Source: Fulvia fulva (taxonomy: Eukaryota > Ascomycota > Dothideomycetes > Mycosphaerellales > Mycosphaerellaceae). Taken from it: a DNA stretch of 64,000 nt. The notes under the pieces are model-generated. The model had not been told where the DNA came from. It worked only from the letters and a program-made list of their open reading frames with translations, and made no database searches. The stretch covers positions 2,232,001 through 2,296,000 of the forward strand of contig NC_063015.1 of the NCBI RefSeq assembly GCF_020509005.1. The letters are read 5' to 3'. Position numbers and translations under genes: made by a program. Of the stretch, positions 52,181 through 63,024 are shown piece by piece (positions within the stretch are counted from its first letter, which is position 1; each line of letters opens with the position of its first letter).

Positions 52181-55100
52181 CTAGAACGGAGCGCTATTGC
52201 CGCCAGAAGTGACGCCACCAGGATGGAAAGCCATGATCAGAATAGCACCAATCACAGCAGCAATGGCCCAGAGCAACGAGACCAGTGGAAGGTACACGTA
52301 GAGGGCCTCGTACTTCTGCTTCGGCGCCATCTTCTCGATGCGGCCATTCGTCTTGTGACGCATGTATCTGTCCAAGCCTCCAAGACCGTACGCAAGCGTG
52401 AGCACCGGGAAGGGCGCAATCCACCTCAGGCACTCCTTTGAGATTGCTTTGCGCTCCTCGTAGAGCACAGGAGGGTAGTAGTACTCCTCCAACTTTGGAT
52501 TCACGAGTAGGCGCTTAGCGCTGAGCTTAGCATCGAAAGAGCTGCTTCGTGGATCGGTGTACTTGGCCAGTGGACTGTTGGCGGTCATGTATGGTCGTGG
52601 GCCAAAATCATCGAGCCAGTCTTTACCTTTGGCCAAGTATTGAGCATCGGTCCAGCGCTGAGGATGACGACGCTCTCTAGTCTTTGGCTTCACTAGGTGA
52701 AGCTCTTTGAGTCCAGTCTGGCGGACAACCTTTCCTTGCATGGAACGCTTAGGCTTCAGTGGGACGACTTGGCCCTGTTTGGCGACTTCGAATTGGCCAG
52801 TGCTGATTTCTCGACCAAATGGCACCAGGGCGGTGGGCTTGCGTATGGTCGTGAAAGTGTCCACGCTCGCGCTGTACTTAAGGTTTGGAGGCAGCGCACT
52901 ATCTGGAGTTTCGACCAGTCGACCTCTGTCGGAATGTGCATCGTTGGGCACCCCCGGGCAGGCCGTGGTGTAGAAGCCGTTAGGTTTTCTGAATGGCCAG
53001 TCCTCAGTGATCGGTATCGAAGGGTCGCTGAACGTCTTGCTCAAGCCTATTCCAACCTGGGGTGGTCCGTCAGGTGGAGGTCCAGTCGATGCGGGTCGAC
53101 GGTCGTTGATGTCGGGAATGCCGTCGTCAACACTGGAGCGATGCTGACTACCATTGACGCTCGTGTCTGCATAGCTCGCTAAGCTCTGCTGGCTGATCGT
53201 GCGAGTAAGATCATCATGTGAATCGGTGAACTCGCTTTCCCATGCGCTCTCAGCATCGTTGGCGTAACGACTGGAGGCACGATTTGCACGACGGCGCAGA
53301 ATGACCTCCACTTCTGGCTCAATGATGTCGGCATCATTGGCGTAATGACTTGAAGCACGATTTGCACGACGTGGCAGAACGTCCTCCACGTCTGGCTCAA
53401 TGAAGCGGAACTCTTGTTCACCATCCAGGAGGTTGTCCAAATCTGCCGCATTGTCTCCAGGTTGGCCTTGCGAACCTTCTGGCGGTACGTTTTCTTTGTC
53501 GTTGGCAAACATGGGCTTATAGGTAGACAACACCGGCTTCGACGGATCGGAATCAGCACGAGGGCGGACCTTCTTGAGTGGCATGCTTGTAGCGGCATAA
53601 TAGTCTGCGTAGCGTCGTGTAAACGGCGACTCGTAGCGCTTCTCTCCTGGACTGTATGGCGCATACTGAACGATCTCAGGGGTGATCTGGAGCAGCTGAT
53701 TTGTCTCCCCGTAGGTCTGGTCGCTCGTCGGTAGCTCGCTGCAGCCAGAGTAGTATCTCACACCAGTGTGTGCTGGGGCTGGAGGCGTAGGCAACGAAGA
53801 TGCCGGGAACTCTGCTTGTTGTGGAGTGTACTTCGTCAAATCCCTGGTGATAGGTCGCTGCGTGCTCGAGCCAACTGCTGGGCCGAAGTCCGAGATGTCG
53901 TCCTCGTCGCTCGCTTCAATGACGACTCCGAGTCCGACCTCGATTGACGAAATGGACGAACTACTGCTTCCTGGATCATCAAAGGGGTTGAACCGGGTAT
54001 AGTCGTATCCGTCAAGGATTTCGCGGATGGCTGGATCGGTCTCAGGTTCTGTGGATGTCCTGTAGGAAGAAGATTCTCGTAAGTGTACTCTTGAGACGGG
54101 AATGGCGGGATGCAGGGACATACGCTTGAGAGTCTTCACCTTCATTATCACTCGTACGGGTGAAAATAGGTCCGCCCTCTTCACGTCGTCCGTGCTCCAA
54201 GACTTGGCTGATATTGGCCAACTCGATGTCGCTGCCACTGTCGCTGATGCAGAGATCAAACGGGTTCGACCGCCTACTGCGGTCTTTGATGCTGCCAAGG
54301 GAGTGGACTTGAGACGATGCAGCTACAACAACTGTCAGCAAAGCGTCTCGACGAGTCGTCTGATGTGATAGCTTACCTGCAGGAGTGGAATGTGGTGCAC
54401 GGCCTTCTTCCACCTTGTTCGCACTACTGTTGCTGGCAGCGCCTTGGTCGACGTTACTGCCGATACCGAGCGCTGCAGACAGACTGCGAAGGGTGTTCGT
54501 ATTCCACTGCGGCTGACGTAGTGGCCTCGGTGTGTCAGTTTCGACCTGAAGGTGATCATTGTTAGCAGTCTGTGTGTTCAAAGTATGCAATAAAGTGGTC
54601 AGGTGAAGGCCACAGCACTTACCGTCCGAAAGTCGTGGACGCTGTCTGGAGATGTTGGCATGCTAGCATAGGTCCTGCCTGCCAATGGCGAGCTGTGGAG
54701 GTGAGCAGCTGGAGGTGATGGAAGCTCGTCGTAACTGCGCATGATGCTACGACGCGCAAGATCTGCGTCGTGGTAGAGCTTTCGAGAGCGCCGAGAGCTC
54801 TCGGTTGGTGTACAAAGTGAGGTCTGCGACATACTGCCGGTAACGGGATTGTACTGCATGTTTTCGGTTGTTGGCTCGTCGAAATAATCGTCCAATAGAC
54901 CGTCGATTTCTGCTGGTGTCTCGAAGTTGTACACGTCTAAGAGTAACGAGGCGTGGGGATTGACCACGTCAAACGATGCCCCACGATAGAGCAAGGTGGT
55001 GGGAGTATTTGGTGGTTGTTCCCTGCGCAAGTGTCCTGAGGTCTGTCAGTATTTGGGGTTCATGCAAATCGTCGGAAAGATGTTTACCAAAAGTGCCAGC

Positions 55101-56051
55101 CCAATTGTCGTGGCCTGGTGGTACCGGAAACTCGAACTTCGAAAGTGAGTAGGATGACGTCCCTGCAGGCTCTTGGTTCTGGTGCGGGTGTGTTGACTTG
55201 GATGAGCCGTCGGCGGCGTGCAAATATCCTCCTGCGCTTCCGTCTAGAACCTCGCCAGTGGCAAAGCGAACTTCTTTCGCGCCTCTTACGTCCTGAGGTG
55301 CTTCAAAAACTCGTTCCTCGCGATCTTCCGTCGCTCGTCGCGTCCCAGACACGATGTCCCCTCCAAGTTCCACCGGCGGATCAAACACCGCCGCGTACAC
55401 TTCCCACAAATCGTTCTCTGCTCTACTGCTGCTGCTGCTGCCGCTGCCGCCGCCGATGCCTCCACCTCTACCACTGCCGTCCGCTGGATGTGGAAGACGT
55501 TTAGCTCGCTTCAGGCTTGGGAACTTACGCTTGGCACGAAGGGGCTCAACGAGCTCCCGCCTGTCATCAAGCCCTCTTCGTTCAAAGGAGGAGCCGCCGC
55601 GGAGTATTGGCGTGTGGGTTGGTGTTGACTGTAACGTGGTCACCGTCGAGGACAAGGAGGGTGAAGTAGTGTTGTGCTGCAGTCGAGGTGTTGTCGAAAG
55701 GTGAGGATGAGGGTGAGGCAAAACAGAAGCGAATTGGTCGCGTGGCGGCAGCGGACGAATCAGAGGTGGCGAAGCCGGCCTAGCTGCCCACGAAAATGGC
55801 GCGTTTGCTGGATGTCCTGCGAAGGTGTTTACTGAAGGCCGCCTCTTGACGCTTCTGTGTTCGTATTCTGGCGGGTTGGACAGGAGCGGCGACTGCTGGC
55901 ACTTGTGGAAGTCATGTAGAGTCAATTGCGGCGTGCCCGTCCTCTGGAGATGCCCAACACTCTCTGTTGACCTATGCCGAGTGAATGCGGCCGTTGAGAG
56001 CTCGAGTCCAGGATACGGGCCGATCAGCGTAGGCGAAATTCCAGCAGCCAT
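52181..56051 (-). CDS. Large disordered protein with C-terminal membrane anchor, unrecognised
   Basis: Five exons: 55088-56051, 54623-55035, 54377-54545, 54124-54322, 52181-54059. Introns of 52, 77, 54 and 64 nt are well formed and every phase fits, giving 1207 residues. Start chosen at ATG 56051 (MAAGISPTLIGPYPGLELS); the frame upstream has no ATG. Most of the protein is low complexity, rich in Ser/Pro/Asp with RRxS-like sites. Two ordered patches: LLYRGASFDVVNPHASLLL in exon 2, and a C-terminal part with RHPQRWTDAQYLAKGKDWL and then two hydrophobic segments (WIAPFPVLTLAYGLGGL and LPLVSLLWAIAAVIGAILIM). A 26-residue block is duplicated in tandem (EPDVEDVLPRRANRASSHY / EPEVEVILRRRANRASSRY; about 53230-53405). 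It is probably a tail-anchored regulator or scaffold; function unknown. Confidence 0.8.
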
Positions 56052-57429
56052 ATTCAGTGACCCGTCACGGCAGGTAAAGTCTTCCTCTCCCACGGCAGAC
56101 AAGATTACTGCAGCTGCACGCTTGCAGCGTCGGGTCTTTACATCAACCCCAAGATCCGACTGTAGTCCGTGACTCGCCACTCAAGTCTCCGTCATAGCAT
56201 CTTCTGCGCGAAGCGCTCATACAAGATTCTGGATCCGGCTGCGCAAGCCTGCGATGTCCTTTGGGCTGACACGGCCACCTTCACCTTCACCAAGGCCCTG
56301 GGCTGGTCCGACTCCCCCGTGCCTCTCGGGTTGTCTTATCACGATGGCGCAACCGTGGTGTAGATCTCTGGATATGCCCACAAGATACTCGACTATCTGG
56401 AGTTCTCATATCAGTTATGCAAGTACAAGTCTTCGCAACACTACTTACTGTCAGCTATGCTAAGCCCCCGTGGCTAACGCCTCGATGGTGTCGGGATGTG
56501 AACGAGTGTCGTGCACGAGGGCCTGTGTGCGAAACGCTGCTGGGTCAAAGTGGCTGAAGCAGTCAGTGAGCGGTACGGAAGACGCAGAGTACATGTATAC
56601 ATGTTCGCGTGGCTACAACACAGTAAGCACCATCACCGTAGCTTTCTCAGGAAAGAATGAGCAATCGAGTGTGGTCAGGTACATAAGGCAGTCGCAACGC
56701 AAGGATCTACGGTTGCAGTCGCAACATGCCGTCCTGACGGAGCCGCGACTGACGAAGACACCATCGCCCTACACACATGCACATCGCGCATCGCCAAGGC
56801 AGACGACAGCGCCGTTGACCAGAAGCTCGCTCTTGCTTCGACGTGTGAAAGTGTGTGACGGAAGGAAAAGTGGCACGCTTGGGTGAGGTCCACCTGGCAG
56901 AGAGGCTCTGCGAATCAAAACTCTGCCACGTGATGGGCTCGGTTTCTCTCCCGACCAACCACGAGCTCAGAGCAGCTTCCGAAGCAACGAACATGTCTCA
57001 GGTGGGACTACAGTCTACGTAAGACGTGGCCAAATCATCATCTGGAGGCACCGGTTACAGTGGGTGTGCCTGCGTGATGGCAAAGGCTACATGTATGCAA
57101 GTCATTCTGTGGTCCTTCCCGCGCGCTGGTCGTAACGCTGACCACCAATGAGACTGCGACAAACAGCTACCGACAGGCTACAGCCCGTACGAATGGCAAA
57201 CGGGGATCGTGCCTGTGTGAAGACGAACGAATGATCGGCAGTTGTAGCGGACGTGGCTGCGCAGCTGACAATAGGTATTGTTGACACATCTACCATCTGA
57301 TAATGCTCATGGTGCGCGCACGTAGCCCCCAGGACAATCGCCCACCATATCACACGTTCGAGTTCTTGGCCGACGGCTTCTGGCGCCTCGGGCAATCTGA
57401 CTTGACGCTATCTATATGACTGGGTTGGC
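56052..57429. other. Intergenic between the large gene and CCC1-like gene
   Basis: No gene supported in about 1.4 kb. A palindromic ACATGTATACATGT stretch lies near 56591-56604. Confidence 0.4.
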
Positions 57430-58391
57430 TCAGATCATCTTCGACTCGTTCATGCCGTGGACGATGCCATAAGACACTGCCGCTGCCAAGGCACCGATCG
57501 TCAAGGTCTGAACGGCACTCCAAGCTGCATCGCGATGCGTGGTGCCGGTGATGAGGGCTTTGGTATAGCCGAAGACGACCAGGATGGCAGCAGTAATGCC
57601 TATGGATGCGAATAGTGCATGGCTGACGTTGCGAATGGCGAAGTACGGCACCATGGGCAGGAGACCGCCTGTATCGAAGTCAATCTACCTGGCAACGATA
57701 TGGCCATCACGGAAACTTACCCAGGAAATAAGAAGCACCCATGATCACACCCTCCAGTGGCGCCATCTTGGCACAGGGCTTGGATAACTTCAGCTGCATC
57801 TCCATGATGAACTGTGAGTGTCAGTATACTCAGTTACTATGGCGCCGTCGAATTACCCACATAGACCCACATGTCTTCGTTCATCTTCAAATCAGCAAGA
57901 ACACCTTTGGACGCATTCCTTGAGATTCCATACTGGCCAAGGATATCATGAATTTCCTGCTCCTCAGCTTCCGGACACTCTCTGGTCTTCCTGCGCTCCC
58001 TCTTCTCCTCGACCTCGAAGTGTTTGCGCTCGGTAATTGCAGCAAGATACGCACCCAGACCCATCGAGATCGAGCCTGCGAAGAGCTCTGCCAAGCCACC
58101 GAGGATGACAACTTTCGACGATCCGAGTGAGGACAGGCCGGCTGTCAGCGCGAACGGCACTGTTAGGCCATCTGCAAAGCCAATAATACTGTCCCTGATG
58201 AACACGCCGCGATGATCGTGCTTCTTGGACTTTGGCGTGGATCTTGCAGACGCAGTTTCGACTTCTATGTGCGCGAGTTCCTTCACTGCAAACGGCTTTG
58301 GCGGGTATGGTCGAGACAGGTGACCACAAGATGGCACGCGAAACGCTTCATCGCAGACGTTCGACCAAGTGTTCTCGTGGTGGTTCGACAT
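57430..58391 (-). CDS. CCC1: Ccc1/VIT1-family vacuolar iron/manganese transporter
   Basis: Exons 57861-58391, 57721-57811 and 57430-57668 with introns of 49 and 52 nt encode 286 residues. The first span carries the family signature FIRDSIIGFADGLTVPFALT, and LGGLAELFAGSISMGLGAYL follows. A charged cytosolic helical pair (EVEEKRERRKTRECPEAEEQ, EIHDILGQYG) forms the metal-binding region known in VIT1. Then GASYFLGGLLPMVPYF, ALFASIGITAAILVVFGYTK and a last span AVQTLTIGALAAAVSYGI. Five membrane spans are expected. The family moves Fe2+/Mn2+ into the vacuole. The short 91-bp middle exon was found by splice and frame continuity. Confidence 0.9.
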
Positions 58392-59313
58392 GGTGCTTGG
58401 CGCCAGGTAGGTACGTGACGAGTATCGGTGTGCAGATGCTATGGATGCATACGATCATGTCGACAATTCCACAGCTTATAAGCACCAGAGCGGGACGTTG
58501 CAGAAAATCCCAGCAATCGGAGTTGGCAAGAATGTGGTGTTGGACATGGTCCGACGTGGTCCCCGCCATGACATATCGCCCGTGTGCTACCCTCCACGAT
58601 GGAGTAACAATCAAAGGATCTGATACTACTCTGCGCAGATACTGGAGCTCAGTGCAGCAAGCGCGGATGTCTTGTCCTTTGGGTGTGTTGCAACCACCTT
58701 GCAAGACAACGATAATCAAGTTTGAGGCTTTCTTGCCATCATACGAGCAGGTGCACATGTCGAATGTGTGATAGTAGCGTGGCTCGAGCCGTCATATTGT
58801 CTTGCAAGATCACGATGTATGTACTGATCGACTGCAGCGTTTCCAATGTCACTCGTCCAGCCACCGACATTGCTGGTCAGCGAGTAGTCACGCAGGAGTC
58901 ACCGTACCCCAACCTCTTTTCCAAGCTTTGGCTGACCGCTCAATTGTATGTGCATAACAACAAGTGAGATCGAATCGGCGGCTTTTACGTAAGTACAGAT
59001 GAGGGTCAAAGGCAACATCGTAGTTGCACCTCAAAAGACAGGTGTCGAGGGCGCAGCGCATCCTTCAACGGCAAGTACCAAGGAAATCTTGCCTGAGTCT
59101 GCATCTTGTTGCCTACACGGTGAGTGTGCGCGAACGAAATTACGCTTCGAAGACCAATCATGCAGACTCGACGGGGCTGTGGTATACGTTGTCACGTTGC
59201 TTCTATGAGGCACGGCAGCGCTTAAAGCTGTGGTCGGTCTCAGCAACGCCACGGAGCTCATACTTCTTCTCGACATTTCGCTGCTAGTTTTCCTTACATT
59301 TTCCCGACGGACA
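58392..59313. other. Divergent intergenic region
   Basis: Promoters of the CCC1-like gene (-) and the four-span protein (+). No other gene supported. Confidence 0.4.
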
Positions 59314-60044
59314 ATGGCACGACCCGAGGCAATCACCATGGTCTATCGACGCAAGCTTCCATACGACACTCATCCGCTGTTTAGCCAGCGCCAAATCCTC
59401 ATCATCACCTCTCTCATCGGCGCAGCGCTATGTCTGCTGACGATCAATGCCAGCGGGGATCTGACCTACACCGTCAGCCTACTGTTCCTGTTCCTCAGCA
59501 CGTTCCTCGCAGCCTGCGACCTCAATTGTTACGCCATGACGAAGATAAAGCAGCCGGAAGAGGAGCTTCGATGGCCACAAGTTGTCACCATCGTAGCTGA
59601 CCTCTTCCTGGCGATTGTCCTCCAGCTTAGCGTCTGGGCTTCAGCAGATGCTGTGGAGCACCTGTCGCCAGGCAGCCGAGTCTGTGCTGCTCACGCTGCG
59701 CTTACTGATCTCCTGTGCTCGTAAGTCGTCACGCTGATTCAACAGCCCAGCTTCGTTGCTGACTGTCCAGACTATTGCACGCCTACTGCTTCTGGAAACA
59801 AGTTGAAGCACGATGGATGACGAAGTGGCTAGCGGGCCTCCAGAAAGAACCTTGCAAGCAGTGTGGTCACAAACCGGATGAGGATGTTTCGGTAGGGCCA
59901 GACCAACGATCGCCAGCTACTCGTGGCAGACCGTCAGGTGAGAGAGCAAGTCCGACACAAGATCAAAATAGCCGCATGGAGGAGGGAAACCTGATTGACT
60001 CGGACTTGGGCTCGGCGTACGAGCACGTCGAAAACACAGAGTGA
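59314..60044 (+). CDS. Four-span membrane protein, unrecognised
   Basis: Exons 59314-59720 and 59771-60044, with a 50-nt intron (GTAAGT donor, GCTGAC branch, GTCCAG acceptor), encode 226 residues. Hydrophobic segments: ILIITSLIGAALCLLTI, YTVSLLFLFLSTFLAACDL, VVTIVADLFLAIVLQLSVWA and a fourth weaker one across the splice (AAHAALTDLLCSLLHAYCFW). The C-terminal 80 residues are hydrophilic with a CKQCGH pair and acidic end. The layout resembles MARVEL-like or small fungal integral membrane proteins, but I cannot assign a family. Confidence 0.65.
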
Positions 60045-60234
60045 GATCCTGAGCACCCGAACGCTGTTGGAGCTGGAGTACTCCTGTAGCAGGAACGTGG
60101 GCATTCGGCATTGTCAGTGCTCAGTGTTGACAGCGGGTGAAATGGTGGCGATAGGCAGCTAAATCCAGCGCGCATTGTGCAGTTGATTACACGATGGCGA
60201 AGCGCCAGCAGGGTCCATGTTACCGTCGACAATG

Positions 60235-62145
60235 CTATGAATGCTGTCCATCTTCCCCAGTCTTCACAAGAATCTCCACGCCCGCCCTGCCAACACTAGG
60301 ATCTGTCCCTCTCAGCTTCTCAATTATATCTTGCCCAACATGCCTCTTCGGCTTGCCCATATACCAGCTTTTGTCTCCATCTTCAGTCCCATGGGTCTCA
60401 AGGTACCAACCATTACCAAAGTAGCCAAACATATCATCCGCATTTTCGTACCGCAAGTCGAAGTCTTCGAAGCGAGGCATCTGCAGAATCTTGATGAACT
60501 GATTCCTCTCACCAGGCCATAGGGAAGGTGGCTTCGATGTGCCATCGTTCCCCTTATACCAAGCGACACAAGGTCCAGTCAAGGCTGTGCGTTTCATCCA
60601 GGCATTTGCATGACGAACGAAGTGATCCACGGCGATGTCCTTGGGCTGGAAGCTGAGGATGCGGTCTAGCTGTACCTTGTCGATCATTTTGACGATGTAC
60701 TCAGCATATGCTTCGGAGGATTGGTAGAAGTTGCCTTGTGGTAGTGGACCAAATGCGGAAGCTGGGTTGAAGTAGTTAGGCATGCCCTTTGGCATGCATG
60801 CCATGTAGCATGGTGGCGACAGAAGATCTTTCCACTTCTCAGCGACGATCTCTCCATTCACTACTCGGGGAAAGCGCGGCATGTGGCTTTGGTCGTATCC
60901 TGTCGCGGCGATCACAAGGTCGATCGGGATGCTCTTTGCCATCGGCATCCATTAAGCCAGTATCCGTGAAGCGCTGCGGCGGCGCAAGAAAGACTGTCGT
61001 CTTCGGGTGTGTCAGGGCTTCGAGGTAGCCGTATGCAAAGGTCTGTCGGCGACAGCCGATGCCAAAATCGTGAGGTATGATGGCTTCGAACAGCTCCGGC
61101 TTTGACTTAAGCTTCTCTCTCATGTACTTCACGACCATTTCTTGCACTTCGTTCCCAACCTTGCCGCCATTGATTAGATAGGAGTACCGTCGATTGAAGC
61201 CGTCCTCGATAGCTTTGCGATATGCGAGGTAGACGTCTGGGTCCTTGAGGAGCTCTTTCTGTGCTTCACTGTACTTGAAGTTGTTGCCACCTTCTGCGGA
61301 GAAGGCTTGATTTGGAGGTGGCAGCACATATGTCTTGTTTCTGAACCAACTGTAGAGCTTACTCACGTTGTTGACAATGTTCGGCCCAATTTGCACGCCA
61401 GAACATCCATATCCTATCAAAGCCACCCTTTTGTCCTTCACAGTGGTCTCGTCCTTCCAGTGAGCTGGATGAACCACCTCACCCTTGAAATGCTCTATGC
61501 CAGGCAAAGGAGTTAGTCTAGGATTGCTGACCGGACCATTGAATTCAAGGAAGACGTCGACTTTATCGTCGAATTCAGTATTGCTCTCAAGGTCTTTGAG
61601 CTTTAATGTCCACAGTGAATCGTCGTCGGTCCATTTCGCGGATAAGATCTTATGGCGTAACTTGATGAAGCGGTAGAAGTCGTTTTCCTTGGCCACAGTC
61701 TTGATGTACGCAAGGTTCTCGGCAGCCGGAGCATACATCTCTGACCAGATGTTGGCTCGCCAGGAGAACTGATACACCATCGAGGCGATATCGCATCGGC
61801 AGCCAGGATACTTGCTCGTTAACCACTTGCATCAACGTTAGTGAAGGCTATCCAGGCAGAGCAGATGGAACGCCGTACCACGCCTCCGACATCTTCGTTC
61901 ATCTCGTAAACCACAATCTCGACGTCTTTCAGCTTCTCGGCAGAATGTAGGAACTGCAAGCCCATGATGCCGGCCCCAAGAACACCTATTCGCAGCTTTC
62001 TTCGAGTGCCGAAGAAGTCATTTCGAATCTCGACATCGGGGCGCCCTGACGGATCAGGCAGTCCATCGTAAACGAATGTCGGTATATAGTTTGCGGCTCT
62101 CCGGTTCTCCAGAGCTTCACTGGCATGGTATCTGATCTCCTTCAT
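60235..62145 (-). pseudogene. Baeyer-Villiger-type flavin monooxygenase with a one-base frameshift
   Basis: Exon 1 61879-62145, intron 61826-61878 (GTACGG donor, CACTAAC branch, GCAAG acceptor), exon 2 60235-61825. The FAD Rossmann motif is RIGVLGAGIMGLQFL; the splice gives VGGVWLTSKYPGCRCDIASM; the BVMO fingerprint FxGxxxHxxxW is intact as FKGEVVHPAHW; the NADPH motif is LIGYGCSGVQIG. Near 60925-60928 one extra base breaks the frame: upstream reads DADGKEHP, and the expected continuation (IDLVIAATGYDQSHMPRFPR) is in the next frame and runs open to the stop at 60235. Both halves are otherwise full, and the total would be about 618 residues. So this is a recent pseudogene, a strain variant, or a sequencing indel. 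It would oxidise ketones to esters, or act on similar substrates, at an unknown site. Confidence 0.8.
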
Positions 62146-63024
62146 GTTGATATGCGTCGTTCGGGCATGAACTAGGTGATCAGTATAGAGTACGTGAAGC
62201 GAAGGGTATGGGAGTATAATATTCGGTATAGCGCACGGCTACCGACTTGTAAAAGGACGAGGTCTGCTGATGCTCGAGATAGGCTCAGCAAGATACGCCC
62301 ACCGGCACAAGAACTGGTCCGTGAGGGGAAGTGGCATGCCTATCGCTCCCCAGCGTGAGAGCGATCTTTCCGTAGCCTCCCAAACGCCATTTGCATGCCT
62401 TTGAGCTTATGGATTCTTCTACAGGTGATTTGGATACAGTAGTCCATCGCCTGGTCGGGGCAGTCGCAGAGCGATCAGGAGTGGCAGCAGACTCGCTTCG
62501 TGGCACATTTCGGTCTTCGCATCCTCCATTGACGGGATTTGGAAGTCTTCTGTCTCCGAAGATCCGAAGAACATTAGTGGTCTGTCGTGAGTGCGGTATG
62601 ATGTGCCTTCAGCTGAACGACGGGAGCAGTTCAGAAGCGGACGGCAAGCGTGTCAAGTTCTGGAAGGAGCAACTGTCGGGGCGTGGAAGTCTCCCAGGAA
62701 CAGTCTGTCTCGAGCATGCTCGTCATCACAGCTGTGTGCTGACACGGCATACATGATGGATACATGATGGCGATGAGAAGTGTTGACGATGATGAAAGGT
62801 TCATGTGCTTCCGTTCCCTTTTCGCGTCCGACGCACGGTGCAGCCGTTTCTCACGCCACCAAACGACGCGTCCAAGCATTAGAACTATTGACTTCGCGTC
62901 TGACAACATTGGACTTTTCAGTCATACTGTATATTTGACAGAGGACTGCAGGACGGAACACGGGGAGCTACGTGGTCGTGATTCGTCAAGCTGAATCTCT
63001 CATCCCACGAACCACTTCATTACT
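62146..63024. other. Divergent intergenic region
   Basis: Upstream regions of the monooxygenase (-) and the DUF7726 gene (+). No gene supported. Confidence 0.4.

Noticed and set aside
54969..56180. Start of the large minus-strand gene at 56180
   Set aside because: That codon is GTG; the first in-frame ATG is 56051, followed by a natural-looking N-terminus.
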